Below, one piece after another: positions 38,010 to 46,560 of a stretch of 64,000 bases of DNA. The notes beneath the pieces are model-generated. The model saw only the letters and a list, made by a program, of their open reading frames with translations. It ran no database searches and was not told the origin of the DNA. Position 1 is the first letter of the stretch. Each line of letters opens with the position of its first letter. The DNA comes from Streptococcus sp. S5 (lineage in GTDB: Bacteria > Bacillota > Bacilli > Lactobacillales > Streptococcaceae). Position numbers and translations under genes: made by a program. The stretch is from assembly GCF_034134805.1 (NCBI RefSeq), contig NZ_CP139419.1, forward strand, positions 186,001-250,000, in the 5' to 3' direction.

Positions 38010-39039
38010 ATTTGTTATAGTCGAAGTGGATGACTTGCTCCGTTGCATCTACATACGCGTGGACTCCAAAGGGGACAATTGCTCTTGGAGTTGCATGGCC
38101 GACATTCAGATTATAGACAATCGGGATATTGCTATCGATGATATCCAAAAGTGCTTCTTTATAGTCGTCATAGAAAGTTTCATCCATAGGTTTTCCGACC
38201 AAGAGTCCACTGATGACCTCGAATATACCAGTTTCCTTTAAAGTCCTCAACATCTTTTTGAAGTCTTCAGGATTGGGCTTTTCTTGGCTGGTTTCTAGCA
38301 AGAGGATTTTTCCTTCCCAGTCGGATAAGTCAGGGAAGAGTCTGTACTTTTGGCAGAGTTCTGTACTGTCTACATATCGAGAGTTGTCAAAGATATCGTA
38401 GAGGGATTCGAGGCAACCACCGAGGATTTTTCCCTCGAACTGGGCAGTTCCTTGTAACAAGTCAAAACCTGTATTTGCATGGCTGACACGAGGTGTTCCC
38501 AGAGACTTGGGACTAAAATCAGTCCGTTCCTCGTACCAAACGTTACTAGGGCGAATTTCTGAGATTTTTCCAGTCTCAATCAATTCTTTAAAGTAGTGGC
38601 GGCTATATGGCAACATTTCTTTGTCTAACTCACAAATGTCTGCTAAAAAGGATTGCCCGTAAAAAGTCTTGATTCCTAGTTTATGCAACATGAGATGGTT
38701 CATAGTCGTATCCGAGAAGCCAAGAAAAATCTTTTGTTTGATGACCTTTTGTAGTTGGTCATTTTCAAAAAGATAAGGTAGCAAGCGATAGGTATCGTTT
38801 CCACCGATGGCACATAGGATCATGTCGATACTATCATCAGAAAATGCCTGAATCAAATCCTCCGCACGAGCTTCGGGATGTTCTTTGATAAAGTCTAAGC
38901 CTTTTAGTGAATGAGGTAAAAAGATAGGACTGAGTCCTAGGTCCTTGAGTCGTTGGACCCCCAAGTCCACTTCGTGCTTGACAAAGTCTTCACCCATAGT
39001 CCCACTAGATAAACTTATAATACCAATAGTAGAAGCCAT
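38008..39039 (-). CDS. S66 peptidase family protein (LD-carboxypeptidase/MccF-like)
   Basis: The 343-residue protein matches the S66 serine peptidase fold. The nucleophile region is FLGFSDTTMNHLML near 105-118, the catalytic glutamate lies in ILLLETSQEKPNPEDF near 245, and the histidine is in NVGHATPRAIVPFG near 312. Family members cleave L,D-peptide bonds of recycled murein or inactivate microcin C-type compounds (MccF). The absence of a signal peptide indicates a cytosolic role. It stands alone with a promoter towards 39060. Confidence 0.85.
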   Translation of the reverse strand: MASTIGIISLSSGTMGEDFVKHEVDLGVQRLKDLGLSPIFLPHSLKGLDFIKEHPEARAEDLIQAFSDDSIDMILCAIGGNDTYRLLPYLFENDQLQKVIKQKIFLGFSDTTMNHLMLHKLGIKTFYGQSFLADICELDKEMLPYSRHYFKELIETGKISEIRPSNVWYEERTDFSPKSLGTPRVSHANTGFDLLQGTAQFEGKILGGCLESLYDIFDNSRYVDSTELCQKYRLFPDLSDWEGKILLLETSQEKPNPEDFKKMLRTLKETGIFEVISGLLVGKPMDETFYDDYKEALLDIIDSNIPIVYNLNVGHATPRAIVPFGVHAYVDATEQVIHFDYNK

Positions 39040-39414
39040 ATATTAACCTCCTAGAAAAAATTGATGCTATTGTATCACAAAAGATGAGGGGAAACAACAA
39101 GAATTAGAGCCACAAGAAGACATTTAGATCAAGAAAGTAGTAAAAAAGCAACCACTCGATATGGTTTCTTCAGAACATAGATAAGCTCTATCAACAATAG
39201 AAAATAGCCCTTTTAGAAGTTGATCGCCACATAGTTAAAAGTCTTAGGCATGCTGATGTAATGGTATTTCTAAGAGCCTTTACTTTATACTCTAAAATAA
39301 AAGATTGAAGAAAGTTGTCCAAAATGGACTTTATCTTCAATTTGATTTTTAAATAATTTAGGAAATTGTGTTAAAATGAAATGAAAATTACGAATAGTAT
39401 AAGTAGGAGGCACC
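39040..39414 (+). promoter_or_regulatory. Upstream region of cinA with ComX box and stem-loop
   Basis: This 375-base stretch has no intact gene. A com/cin box TACGAATA (39389-39396) lies 18 bases before the cinA start and marks a late competence promoter driven by ComX (SigX). A 16-bp imperfect stem-loop (39304-39345) contains GTCCAAAATGGAC (39318-39330), also met in similar form upstream of cpsA. A short broken reading frame around 39200-39310 may be a gene remnant but is not identifiable. Confidence 0.75.
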
Positions 39415-40683
39415 ATGAAGGCGGAAATTATTGCAGTTGGAACAGAAATTCTAACAGGACAAATTGTGAACACCAATGCTCAATTCTTGTCTGAAAAATT
39501 GGCTAGTTTAGGGATTGATGTCTATTATCATGTGGCGGTAGGAGACAATGAAGGTCGTCTCTTCTCGACCATTGAGACAGCTTCAAAACGCAGTGATTTG
39601 GTGATTTTATGTGGTGGACTTGGGCCAACAGAGGATGATTTGACCAAGCAAACCCTTGCTAAGTTTTTAGGGAAAGAACTGGTTTTTGATCCAACAGCGC
39701 TTGCCAAACTCGACACCTTCTTTGCCAGTCGCCCTGATTATGTCCGGACGCCCAATAATGAGCGGCAAGCACAATTGATTGCCGGTTCAATCCCCCTTCA
39801 AAACCGTACAGGTCTCGCGGTTGGAGGTTTGATTGAAGTCGACGGTGTGACCTATGTCGTTCTACCTGGTCCACCAAGTGAGTTAAAACCCATGGTCAAT
39901 GAACAATTGGTGCCTCATTTGACAACAGGGGAACAGCTCTTTTCAAGAGTCTTGCGCTTCTTTGGAATTGGGGAAAGCCAGCTGGTTACGATCCTAGCAG
40001 ATATCATTGAAGAGCAGAGTGATCCGACAGTTGCCCCTTATGCCAAGACAGGAGAAGTAACCTTGCGTCTATCTACAAAGGCGAAGGATCAAGCCTCAGC
40101 GGATGCGAAGCTCGATGTCTTAGAAAAGGAAATCTTATCCCGTCATACGCTGGATCATCAACCCTTGCATGAACTGTTTTACGGTTATGGGGATGATAAT
40201 TCGATGGCCAAGGTGGCCTTTGATCTCTTGAAACGGACTGGTAAGACCATTACAGCTGCAGAAAGCCTGACAGCTGGCCTTTTCCAAGCGACTTTGGCAG
40301 ATTTTTCAGGTGCGTCCAGCATCTTCGCAGGTGGTTTTGTCACCTATAGTCTGGAAGAAAAAAGCAAGATGTTGTCTATTCCAGCTCAAGAGTTAGAGCA
40401 ACATGGAGTGGTGTCTCATTTTACAGCTCAAGCCATGGCTTCACAGGCCCGTAAGTTAACAGGATCCGATTATGGTGTTAGCCTGACCGGAGTTGCGGGG
40501 CCAGATAGTCTAGAAGGGCATCCAGCAGGGACTGTCTTTATCGGACTTGCGACTCCAAATGGAGTAGATAGTGTCCAAGTCAATATCGCCGGACGTAGCC
40601 GGGCGGATGTCCGCGAAATTGCAGTCCTTCATGCCTTTAATTTGGTACGCTTGGCTGTATTAAATGGTGAAAATTTGGTATAA
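39415..40683 (+). CDS. cinA: Competence-induced protein CinA
   Basis: The 422-residue protein has an N-terminal molybdopterin-binding-like domain (about 1-170, with [20 protein letters not shown] and [11 protein letters not shown]) and a C-terminal CinA/PncC domain (about 255-418, [13 protein letters not shown] and [12 protein letters not shown]). The C-terminal type domain deamidates NMN in related proteins; in streptococci CinA helps bring RecA to the membrane in competence. The com box upstream and recA 120 bases downstream define the late competence operon. Confidence 0.96.
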   Translation: MKAEIIAVGTEILTGQIVNTNAQFLSEKLASLGIDVYYHVAVGDNEGRLFSTIETASKRSDLVILCGGLGPTEDDLTKQTLAKFLGKELVFDPTALAKLDTFFASRPDYVRTPNNERQAQLIAGSIPLQNRTGLAVGGLIEVDGVTYVVLPGPPSELKPMVNEQLVPHLTTGEQLFSRVLRFFGIGESQLVTILADIIEEQSDPTVAPYAKTGEVTLRLSTKAKDQASADAKLDVLEKEILSRHTLDHQPLHELFYGYGDDNSMAKVAFDLLKRTGKTITAAESLTAGLFQATLADFSGASSIFAGGFVTYSLEEKSKMLSIPAQELEQHGVVSHFTAQAMASQARKLTGSDYGVSLTGVAGPDSLEGHPAGTVFIGLATPNGVDSVQVNIAGRSRADVREIAVLHAFNLVRLAVLNGENLV

Positions 40684-40783
40684 TGAAGCTTGTGCCAAAT
40701 GAAGAATAATTCTAAAAATGGATAGGAAATGTGCCTTTCAAATGACGGAAAGCGTCGGTGAGTTGCATGCATTTCCTGTATAG
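40675..40783 (+). promoter_or_regulatory. recA proximal promoter and structured leader
   Basis: An extended -10 (TGGTATAAT, 40676-40684) overlaps the cinA stop codon, so recA can be transcribed without competence. The leader can fold into AGGAAATG/CATTTCCT (40724-40731 with 40770-40777) enclosing GACG/CGTC (40744-40756). Confidence 0.6.
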
Positions 40784-40803
40784 CAAAAACATAGGAGAAA
40801 AGA

Positions 40804-41949
40804 ATGGCGAAAAAACAGAAAAAATTAGATGACATCTCTAAGAAATTTGGAGATGAGCGTGAAAAAGCGCTCAATGATGCCCTGAAGTTGATCGAAAAGG
40901 ATTTTGGTAAGGGATCAATCATGCGTTTAGGCGAACGTGCAGAGCAAAAAGTTCAAGTCATGAGCTCTGGTTCCTTGGCGCTTGATATTGCCTTGGGTGC
41001 TGGTGGTTATCCAAAAGGTCGGATCATCGAAATCTATGGTCCAGAATCATCTGGTAAAACAACCGTTGCCCTCCATGCAGTAGCCCAAGCACAGAAAGAA
41101 GGGGGCATTGCTGCCTTTATCGATGCCGAGCATGCCTTGGATCCATCTTATGCAGCAGCTCTTGGGGTCAATATCGACGAACTTCTCTTGTCTCAACCAG
41201 ACTCAGGGGAACAAGGACTTGAAATTGCTGGTAAATTGATCGACTCTGGTGCGGTTGATTTGGTGGTTGTCGACTCTGTTGCGGCCTTGGTACCACGTGC
41301 GGAAATCGATGGAGATATCGGGGATAGCCACGTTGGTTTGCAAGCGCGGATGATGAGCCAAGCGATGCGTAAACTCGGAGCTTCGATCAATAAGACCAAG
41401 ACCATTGCCATCTTTATCAACCAATTGCGTGAAAAAGTTGGGGTCATGTTTGGGAACCCTGAAACCACACCTGGTGGTCGTGCCCTGAAATTCTACGCTT
41501 CTGTCCGTCTAGATGTTCGTGGAAATACTCAAATCAAGGGGACTGGGGACCAAAAAGATACCAACGTTGGTAAGGAAACCAAGATCAAGGTTGTGAAGAA
41601 CAAGGTAGCTCCACCGTTCAAAGAAGCCATGGTCGAAATCATGTACGGGGAAGGAATTTCACGTACAGGTGAATTGGTGAAGATTGCAACAGATTTGGAT
41701 ATCATCCAAAAAGCGGGTGCGTGGTACTCCTATAATGGCGAAAAAATTGGTCAAGGATCTGAAAATGCTAAGAAATTCTTGGCTGACCACCCAGAAATTT
41801 TTGACGAAATCGACCACAAGGTTCGGGTTCATTTTGGTTTGATCGAAGAAGACGAAGCAGTGAAAACCCTTGATAAAACTGAAGAAGCAGCTCCTGTCGT
41901 AGAAGAAGTAACTCTAGATTTAGATGATGCGATTGAAATTGAAGATTAA
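40804..41949 (+). CDS. recA: Recombinase A
   Basis: RecA forms filaments on single-stranded DNA for strand exchange in repair and transformation. The 381-residue protein has Walker [10 protein letters not shown] near residue 80, Walker [11 protein letters not shown] near 154, and the L2 region [20 protein letters not shown] near 207-226. It ends in an acidic tail ([11 protein letters not shown]). The position after cinA is conserved. Here spx, not dinF, follows. Confidence 0.98.
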   Translation: MAKKQKKLDDISKKFGDEREKALNDALKLIEKDFGKGSIMRLGERAEQKVQVMSSGSLALDIALGAGGYPKGRIIEIYGPESSGKTTVALHAVAQAQKEGGIAAFIDAEHALDPSYAAALGVNIDELLLSQPDSGEQGLEIAGKLIDSGAVDLVVVDSVAALVPRAEIDGDIGDSHVGLQARMMSQAMRKLGASINKTKTIAIFINQLREKVGVMFGNPETTPGGRALKFYASVRLDVRGNTQIKGTGDQKDTNVGKETKIKVVKNKVAPPFKEAMVEIMYGEGISRTGELVKIATDLDIIQKAGAWYSYNGEKIGQGSENAKKFLADHPEIFDEIDHKVRVHFGLIEEDEAVKTLDKTEEAAPVVEEVTLDLDDAIEIED

Positions 41950-42036
41950 TTTTTTTCAAAATAGGTCGCTAGACTGATGGTTTTTGTGTTATAATTTAAT
42001 ACGATAGTATTATCGTGTAGCGAAAGGAGTGCATGC

Positions 42037-42435
42037 ATGATTAAAATTTATACAGTGTCAAGTTGCACCAGCTGTAAAAAAGCAAAGACTTGGCTCAACG
42101 CTCATCAGCTAACTTATAAAGAACAAAACCTCGGTAAGGAAGGGATCACCAAAGAAGAATTGTTGGATATCCTTACAAAGACTGAAAATGGAGTGGCAAG
42201 TATTGTCTCTTCAAAAAATCGATACGCTAAAAATCTAGGAGTGGACATCGAAGACTTGAGTGTCAATGAAGTCATTGACATCATCATGGAAACACCTCGT
42301 ATTCTTAAAAGTCCGATCTTGGTAGATGACAAACGTCTCCAAGTAGGCTACAAAGAAGACGATATTCGTGCCTTCTTGCCACGATCAGTTCGAAATGTAG
42401 AAAATGCAGAAGCGCGGATGCGTGCAGCTCTTTAA
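42037..42435 (+). CDS. spx: Spx/ArsC-family transcriptional regulator
   Basis: Spx proteins bind the alpha subunit of RNA polymerase and switch on redox and cell-envelope stress genes. The 132-residue protein has the thioredoxin-like fold with the redox pair CTSC (C10-C13) and the RPIL-like segment RILKSPILVDDKRLQVGY near 88-105. Streptococci have two Spx proteins. The place just after recA recalls the SpxA2 gene of S. mutans, but the paralogue call is inference. It is followed by a strong terminator. Confidence 0.92.
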   Translation: MIKIYTVSSCTSCKKAKTWLNAHQLTYKEQNLGKEGITKEELLDILTKTENGVASIVSSKNRYAKNLGVDIEDLSVNEVIDIIMETPRILKSPILVDDKRLQVGYKEDDIRAFLPRSVRNVENAEARMRAAL

Positions 42436-42444
42436 AGCGATTGA

Positions 42445-42475
42445 AAATCAGAAACAATTTGTTTCTGATTTTTTT
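42445..42475 (+). terminator. Terminator of spx
   Basis: AAATCAGAAAC/GTTTCTGATTT with a 5-base loop is followed by a T-rich run. Confidence 0.9.
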
Positions 42476-42571
42476 CTTTTTAAAAATCGGAATGAAAAGC
42501 AGTTTACTGCGCCATTTTACGAAATCTATGATACAATATTTTAGAAAACAATAACTAGTAAGGAATGGAAA

Positions 42572-43168
42572 ATGAAAAGGAAAATCTTCTTATTGGGTGC
42601 ACTTGCCTTGTGTTTGACTGGATGCGGTCAAAAAAAACAAGCGAAAACGCCAAATTCAAGTGAACAAAAGGCAATCCAAGCAAAAGCAGAGCAACTGCAA
42701 AAGGATAATAAGAGTATCCTGCAAAAAGCTGAAGAAAATAAAGTCATCACTAGAACCTTTGTCTTTCCAAAAGATGACAAGGGGACACAACAGACGCAAA
42801 TCGTCACCTATGTGGGGAATACCTTTAAAAAGTTGGAGACCATCAATGTGACGGCAACCGATGAGGAGTTGAAAAAAGGGATCCAACAGGTTGGAGTCGA
42901 GGAAGCACAAAAGCAATTGAGAGAATCCTTTAACAAGGACGATGCCTTCAAGGAAGCTTTGACAGTGCCAGGTTTCACAGCTAATTTGACCTTGGAAAAT
43001 GAGAATGAATACAAGGTAACCATCACCTATGACTTTGAAGCGATGGATGTGAAGAAAGCCGAAGGCATGACTTACTTCAAAAACAATCACTTACCGGAGT
43101 TGTTGAAGCTGACACCGAGTCAATTTGCGGACAACCTCATCAATGCTGGAGCGAGTGAGCAAAAATAA
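42572..43168 (+). CDS. Predicted lipoprotein of unknown function
   Basis: The 198-residue precursor begins MKRKIFLLGALALCLTGCGQ, a lipoprotein signal with lipobox LTGC (lipidated C18). The mature part has a short helical linker and an alpha/beta domain (about 50-195), with segments such as TQIVTYVGNTFKKLETINV and YKVTITYDFEAMDV. It resembles YehR/DUF1307-type lipoproteins in layout, with moderate certainty. Its place just before ireB-ruvX-DUF1292 is like that of a lipoprotein gene in pneumococci. Confidence 0.75.
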   Translation: MKRKIFLLGALALCLTGCGQKKQAKTPNSSEQKAIQAKAEQLQKDNKSILQKAEENKVITRTFVFPKDDKGTQQTQIVTYVGNTFKKLETINVTATDEELKKGIQQVGVEEAQKQLRESFNKDDAFKEALTVPGFTANLTLENENEYKVTITYDFEAMDVKKAEGMTYFKNNHLPELLKLTPSQFADNLINAGASEQK

Positions 43169-43233
43169 AAAAACAGTTTAGCTAAAATAGCTCAAAAATG
43201 CTTGAAAAAGCCGTAAAATCAAGGGCTTGGCCG

Positions 43234-43262
43234 TTGTGGAAAACTCTTAATTATGGTATAAT
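43234..43262 (+). promoter_or_regulatory. Promoter of ireB-ruvX-DUF1292
   Basis: The -35 TTGTGG (43234-43239) and the perfect -10 TATAAT (43257-43262) are 17 bases apart, 30 bases before the ireB start. Confidence 0.75.
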
Positions 43263-43292
43263 AGTAATATTCTAAGGAAAGAGGGTGTTCTT

Positions 43293-43559
43293 GTGGGATT
43301 TACAGATGAAACAGTACGTTTTAATCTTGATGATTCAAATCGTAAGGAAATTAGCGAGACCTTGAAAGATGTTTACTTGTCACTGGATGAAAAAGGCTAC
43401 AATCCAATTAATCAAATCGTAGGATACGTACTCAGTGGTGATCCTGCCTATGTACCTCGTTATAATAATGCACGGAACCAAATTCGTAAATATGAACGAG
43501 ATGAGATCGTGGAAGAATTGGTACGTTATTATTTGAAAGGGCAAGGAATAGACCTCTAA
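43293..43559 (+). CDS. ireB: IreB family regulatory phosphoprotein (UPF0297)
   Basis: The 88-residue protein ([14 protein letters not shown]) is the conserved UPF0297/DUF965 family. The enterococcal member IreB is phosphorylated by the membrane kinase IreK and affects cephalosporin resistance. Two threonines close to the N-terminus (T4, T7) are at the place of known phosphosites. It starts with GTG after AAAGAGGGTG and overlaps ruvX by one base, the conserved ireB-ruvX-DUF1292 order. Confidence 0.93.
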   Translation: MGFTDETVRFNLDDSNRKEISETLKDVYLSLDEKGYNPINQIVGYVLSGDPAYVPRYNNARNQIRKYERDEIVEELVRYYLKGQGIDL

Positions 43560-43978
43560 TGAGAATTATGGGATTGGATGTTGGCTCAAAGACCGTCGGG
43601 GTTGCTGTGAGTGATCCTCTCGGTTTTACAGCTCAGGGTCTTGAAATCATCCAAATCGATGAAGACAAAAAAGAATTCGGTTTGGAGCGCTTGGCCGAAT
43701 TAGTGGCTCAATACAAGGTAGACCGTTTTGTTGTGGGCTTGCCGAAAAACATGAACAACACAAGCGGACCGCGTGTGGAAGCCAGTCAGGCTTATGGCGC
43801 AATGATTGCTGAAAAGTTTGGGTTGCCAGTCGACTACCAAGATGAACGGTTGACAACAGTTGCTGCAGAGCGGATGTTGATTGAGCAAGCAGATATTAGC
43901 CGTAGCAAACGTAAAAAAGTTATTGATAAGTTAGCAGCGCAGCTTATTTTACAAAATTATTTAGATCGCAATTTTTAG
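43559..43978 (+). CDS. ruvX: Putative Holliday junction resolvase RuvX/YqgF
   Basis: The 139-residue RNase H-fold protein begins [19 protein letters not shown] with the catalytic aspartate in GLDVGSKT. It has [16 protein letters not shown] near 60 and the second acidic site in [16 protein letters not shown] near 98. YqgF family members process 16S rRNA precursor and are proposed junction resolvases. Which activity dominates is not settled. It sits between ireB and DUF1292 as in most Firmicutes. Confidence 0.94.
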   Translation: MRIMGLDVGSKTVGVAVSDPLGFTAQGLEIIQIDEDKKEFGLERLAELVAQYKVDRFVVGLPKNMNNTSGPRVEASQAYGAMIAEKFGLPVDYQDERLTTVAAERMLIEQADISRSKRKKVIDKLAAQLILQNYLDRNF

Positions 43979-44000
43979 AAAGAAAACGAGGAAGAATAGT

Positions 44001-44306
44001 ATGGCACATGATCATAACCACGACCATGAAGAACGTGAATTAATCACATTGGTGGATGAACAAGGAAATGAAACCTTGTTTGAAATTCTTTTGACCATCG
44101 ATGGCAAAGAAGAGTTTGGAAAGAACTATGTCCTTTTGATCCCTGCAAATGCAGAAGAAGATGAAAACGGCGAAGTTGAAATCCAAGCTTATTCATTTAC
44201 AGAAAACGAAGACGGAACAGAAGGCGACCTTCAACCAATCCCAGAAGACTCAGATGCAGAATGGGATATGATCGAAGAAGTCTTCAACAGCTTTATGGAG
44301 GAGTAA
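44001..44306 (+). CDS. DUF1292 protein (UPF0473)
   Basis: The 101-residue, strongly acidic protein starts [20 protein letters not shown] with a His/Asp-rich N-terminus and has the DUF1292 core ([22 protein letters not shown]). Function is unknown. It is the third gene of the conserved ireB-ruvX cluster. Its stop codon overlaps the first arm of the hairpin array that follows. Confidence 0.9.
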   Translation: MAHDHNHDHEERELITLVDEQGNETLFEILLTIDGKEEFGKNYVLLIPANAEEDENGEVEIQAYSFTENEDGTEGDLQPIPEDSDAEWDMIEEVFNSFMEE

Positions 44307-44475
44307 AAACGTCCGGGGGACGTTTTTAGCCCAGCTCCTTGAAATACGAGAGAGCTGGTAAGTCTGGGAGACTGTATCACCTCAACTCCTAGAAACTAGA
44401 AAGAGTTGAAACATCCGGTGGATGTTTTTAGCCCTGCTTTAAGAAATATGAAAAAGCAGTAAGTCCGATGGACTT
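44305..44475 (+). repeat. Array of seven alternating hairpins
   Basis: Two hairpin classes alternate. Class A has a 3-base loop: AAAAACGTCC/GGACGTTTTT (44305-44327), AGTCT/AGACT (44361-44373), AAACATCC/GGATGTTT (44409-44427) and AAGTCC/GGACTT (44461-44475). Class B has a 14-base loop with a common GAAA core: CCAGCTC/GAGCTGG (44331-44358), TCAACTC/GAGTTGA (44382-44409) and CTGCTT/AAGCAG (44434-44459). Stem sequences differ between copies but pairing is always kept. The first and fifth hairpins carry T runs and could terminate transcription. No reading frame fits the region. Confidence 0.8.
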
Positions 44476-44511
44476 GCTGTAAAAATGCGAAAGAAATAAC
44501 TACAAAAGAAA

Positions 44512-44549
44512 GGAGCGCAAACGTCAGAAGAGGTTTTGTCGCTTTTTTC
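44512..44549 (+). terminator. Possible terminator before folC
   Basis: GCGCAAAAC-like bases (44515-44522) can pair with GTTTTGTCGC (44533-44542) ahead of six T residues. The stem is imperfect. It would end transcripts reading through the hairpin array. Confidence 0.4.
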
Positions 44550-44564
44550 TTTTAGGAGGAAGAT

Positions 44565-45797
44565 GTGAATAAGATTGAGCAATGGATGAATAGTCGGATC
44601 GGTCTGAATTTTCGATCGGGACTGGATCGTATGGAGCAGGCAGTGAGCCTTTTAGGGAGGCCGGATAAGGCATATCCGATCCTTCATGTGACAGGAACCA
44701 ATGGGAAGGGATCCACAATCGCCTTTCTGCGTCAATTATTGATGGCTCACGGAAAGAAAGTTGGGACCTTTACTTCTCCTCATATGATCAGTATCCATGA
44801 CCGGATTTGTATTGGGGATCGGCCGATTTCAGATGAAGATTTTACTCGGATTGGCCAAGAAGTCCAACAAATGGAGCAGACCTTACTTCAAACCCAAGAC
44901 CAACTCTCTTATTTTGAGATTATCTGCCTCATGGCCCTCTTGTATTTTAAGGAACAAGCTGTGGACATGGTCTTATTGGAAGTTGGTATCGGTGGGCTTC
45001 TAGATACCACTAATGTAGTGACGGGAGAGATCGCAGTGATCACTTCGGTTGGCCTGGATCACCAGGAAACACTGGGAGGGACGATTGCGGAAATCGCCCA
45101 GCAAAAGGCAGGAATCTTTAAGAAGGGCAAGAAAGCTGTGGTGGGTCCCTTATCGGATGATGCTATAGCTGTTTGTCAAGAAAAAGCGGAGCAATTGGCT
45201 GTGGGTCTCCACGCCTTCCAGAAAGATTTTGGCATAGAGCAGGATCGCTTTTGGAATGAAAGCGTGGAACTTGTCTTGCCGTCTCTAAGCTTGAAGGGTG
45301 ATTACCAACGGGAAAATGCTGCAGTAGCTCTGGAGGCCTTTTTCCTCTATATGGAGGGCCTAGATCAAGAAGTGGATATGGAGCAGGTCAAGCACGCCTT
45401 GCAAGAAACGCGGTGGCCGGGACGTCTAGAGTTGTTTGGTGACCAGGTGTATCTGGATGGCGCTCATAATCCTCATGCTATGTCGCGCTTGATCGAGTTT
45501 GCCAATAGCTTAGCAGGAAAGCGCGTGAAGATTTTATTTGGGGCCCTCAAGCGAAAAGATTATAGCGGGATGCTCCAAACGCTTCAAGCGGGATTGCCGG
45601 AAGCTGAATTGATTTTGACGACCTTTCATTACGGTGAAGTGGTGGCACAAGGCGACCGACAAGACCTGCCCTATGTAGCGGACTACAAGGCCTATATCAA
45701 AGAATTTATGGATCAGAGTTCCCCAGATGAAGTCTTATTTGTCACAGGATCCTTGTATTTTATTGCGGAAGTAAGGGCATTTTTATTAGAGGGGTAA
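44565..45797 (+). CDS. folC: Folylpolyglutamate/dihydrofolate synthase FolC
   Basis: FolC adds glutamate to dihydropteroate and folates in the cytoplasm. The 410-residue Mur-ligase-like enzyme has the P-loop HVTGTNGKGST near residue 42 and VLLEVGIGGLLDTTNV near 136-151. It also shows SVGLDHQETLGGTIAEIAQQKAG near 163 and YLDGAHNPHAM near 302. It starts with GTG 44565, 7 bases after TAGGAGGAAG. Streptococci often have two folC paralogues; which one this is cannot be told. Confidence 0.93.
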   Translation: MNKIEQWMNSRIGLNFRSGLDRMEQAVSLLGRPDKAYPILHVTGTNGKGSTIAFLRQLLMAHGKKVGTFTSPHMISIHDRICIGDRPISDEDFTRIGQEVQQMEQTLLQTQDQLSYFEIICLMALLYFKEQAVDMVLLEVGIGGLLDTTNVVTGEIAVITSVGLDHQETLGGTIAEIAQQKAGIFKKGKKAVVGPLSDDAIAVCQEKAEQLAVGLHAFQKDFGIEQDRFWNESVELVLPSLSLKGDYQRENAAVALEAFFLYMEGLDQEVDMEQVKHALQETRWPGRLELFGDQVYLDGAHNPHAMSRLIEFANSLAGKRVKILFGALKRKDYSGMLQTLQAGLPEAELILTTFHYGEVVAQGDRQDLPYVADYKAYIKEFMDQSSPDEVLFVTGSLYFIAEVRAFLLEG

Positions 45798-45802
45798 ACA
45801 AT

Positions 45803-45830
45803 TGACCTAAAGACTTTCTTGGCGTATACT
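45803..45830 (+). promoter_or_regulatory. Promoter of the small lipoprotein gene
   Basis: The -35 TTGACC (45803-45808) and -10 TATACT (45825-45830) are 16 bases apart, 44 bases before the start codon. Confidence 0.7.
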
Positions 45831-45873
45831 GGTGGTAGATAGTATACGGTTATGGCGAAAGGAGCCGATCTTA

Positions 45874-46284
45874 ATGAAAAAAATCATGTCTATAATGACC
45901 TTGGCAGCAGCCCTTTTCCTGACTGCTTGTAGCCAGCAAGAAAAAGCGCCAAAAGCCTCAAGTAGCGCTAGCTCACATTCATCTGAGACAGTGGCTTCGA
46001 CCAGTGAAAAGTCAGAGCAAGGGGTGTCCATAGATGGAAGCTATCGAGGACAGGACGAGGAAAATACGATTCTCTTAGTTGTGACGGGGCGAAAAGGCAC
46101 GTTTACGGTACAAGATGCTGATGGAGAAGAAGAGACCAAAGAGGTCAGCATTGATCCGGTCAATCAATCCATGCGTATCGGGGATGAGCCTTATCGCTAT
46201 CGGATCGAAGGAGATCAGTTGTCGCTAGAAGACCTAGAGCAAGCAGAGGATGATCAAGGGATTATCGTTTTGACCAAGCAATAA
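45874..46284 (+). CDS. Small predicted lipoprotein
   Basis: I start at ATG 45874 (MKKIMSIMTLAAALFLTACS), with GGAG at 45861-45864. The frame upstream to 45832 crosses the promoter region. The 136-residue precursor has lipobox LTAC, a Ser-rich linker (KASSSASSHSSETVASTSEK) and an acidic C-terminal domain of beta strands (about 55-136, SIDGSYRGQDEENTILLVVTG). No known family. It is alone, followed by copy 3 of the structured repeat, which may serve as its terminator. Confidence 0.8.
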   Translation: MKKIMSIMTLAAALFLTACSQQEKAPKASSSASSHSSETVASTSEKSEQGVSIDGSYRGQDEENTILLVVTGRKGTFTVQDADGEEETKEVSIDPVNQSMRIGDEPYRYRIEGDQLSLEDLEQAEDDQGIIVLTKQ

Positions 46285-46297
46285 GGGACGAAACAAG

Positions 46298-46477
46298 AGA
46301 GAGTGGGACAGAAATCGGTAATTCGTTAGAATTCGATTTCGTCGTCCCACCTCCGCACAGTTGAGTAGGGCTGTAAAAGCTGATGAAATCAGCGTAGTAG
46401 AGCCCACTCAACCACTGCGTCTTGCTCGACAATCCAAAAATAATTGAGAGGCTAGGACTTCTGTCCCACTCTCTTTT
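46298..46477. repeat. Structured intergenic repeat, copy 3
   Basis: This copy agrees with copy 2 until the last arm. There GTCCCAGCCTC is replaced by GTCCCACTCTC plus TTTTT. That arm no longer matches its own hairpin partner but is perfectly complementary to the left end of the element (GAGAGTGGGAC), so the whole element can close on itself. It lies between two genes of the same direction, unlike copies 1 and 2. Confidence 0.9.
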
Positions 46478-46506
46478 TGTTTGTCTAGAAGGGGTTTGGT
46501 TGGTCG

Positions 46507-46535
46507 TTGCATCGGGTAAAAAGAATTGGTATACT
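46507..46535 (+). promoter_or_regulatory. Promoter of cls
   Basis: The -35 TTGCAT (46507-46512) and -10 TATACT (46530-46535) are 17 bases apart, 25 bases before the GTG start. Confidence 0.75.
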
Positions 46536-46560
46536 AGTAGAAAGAAAAAAGGAGGATGCT

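Noticed and set aside
39130..39310. Degenerate transposase upstream of cinA
   Set aside because: A broken frame (ALLEVDRHIVKSLRHADVMV) and a nearby stem-loop suggested an IS remnant, but no transposase family could be recognised and no terminal repeats were found.
44305..44475. CRISPR array or tandem repeat at the hairpin region
   Set aside because: The units are palindromic hairpins of two classes with different stem sequences. There are no identical repeats with unique spacers of constant length and no cas genes.
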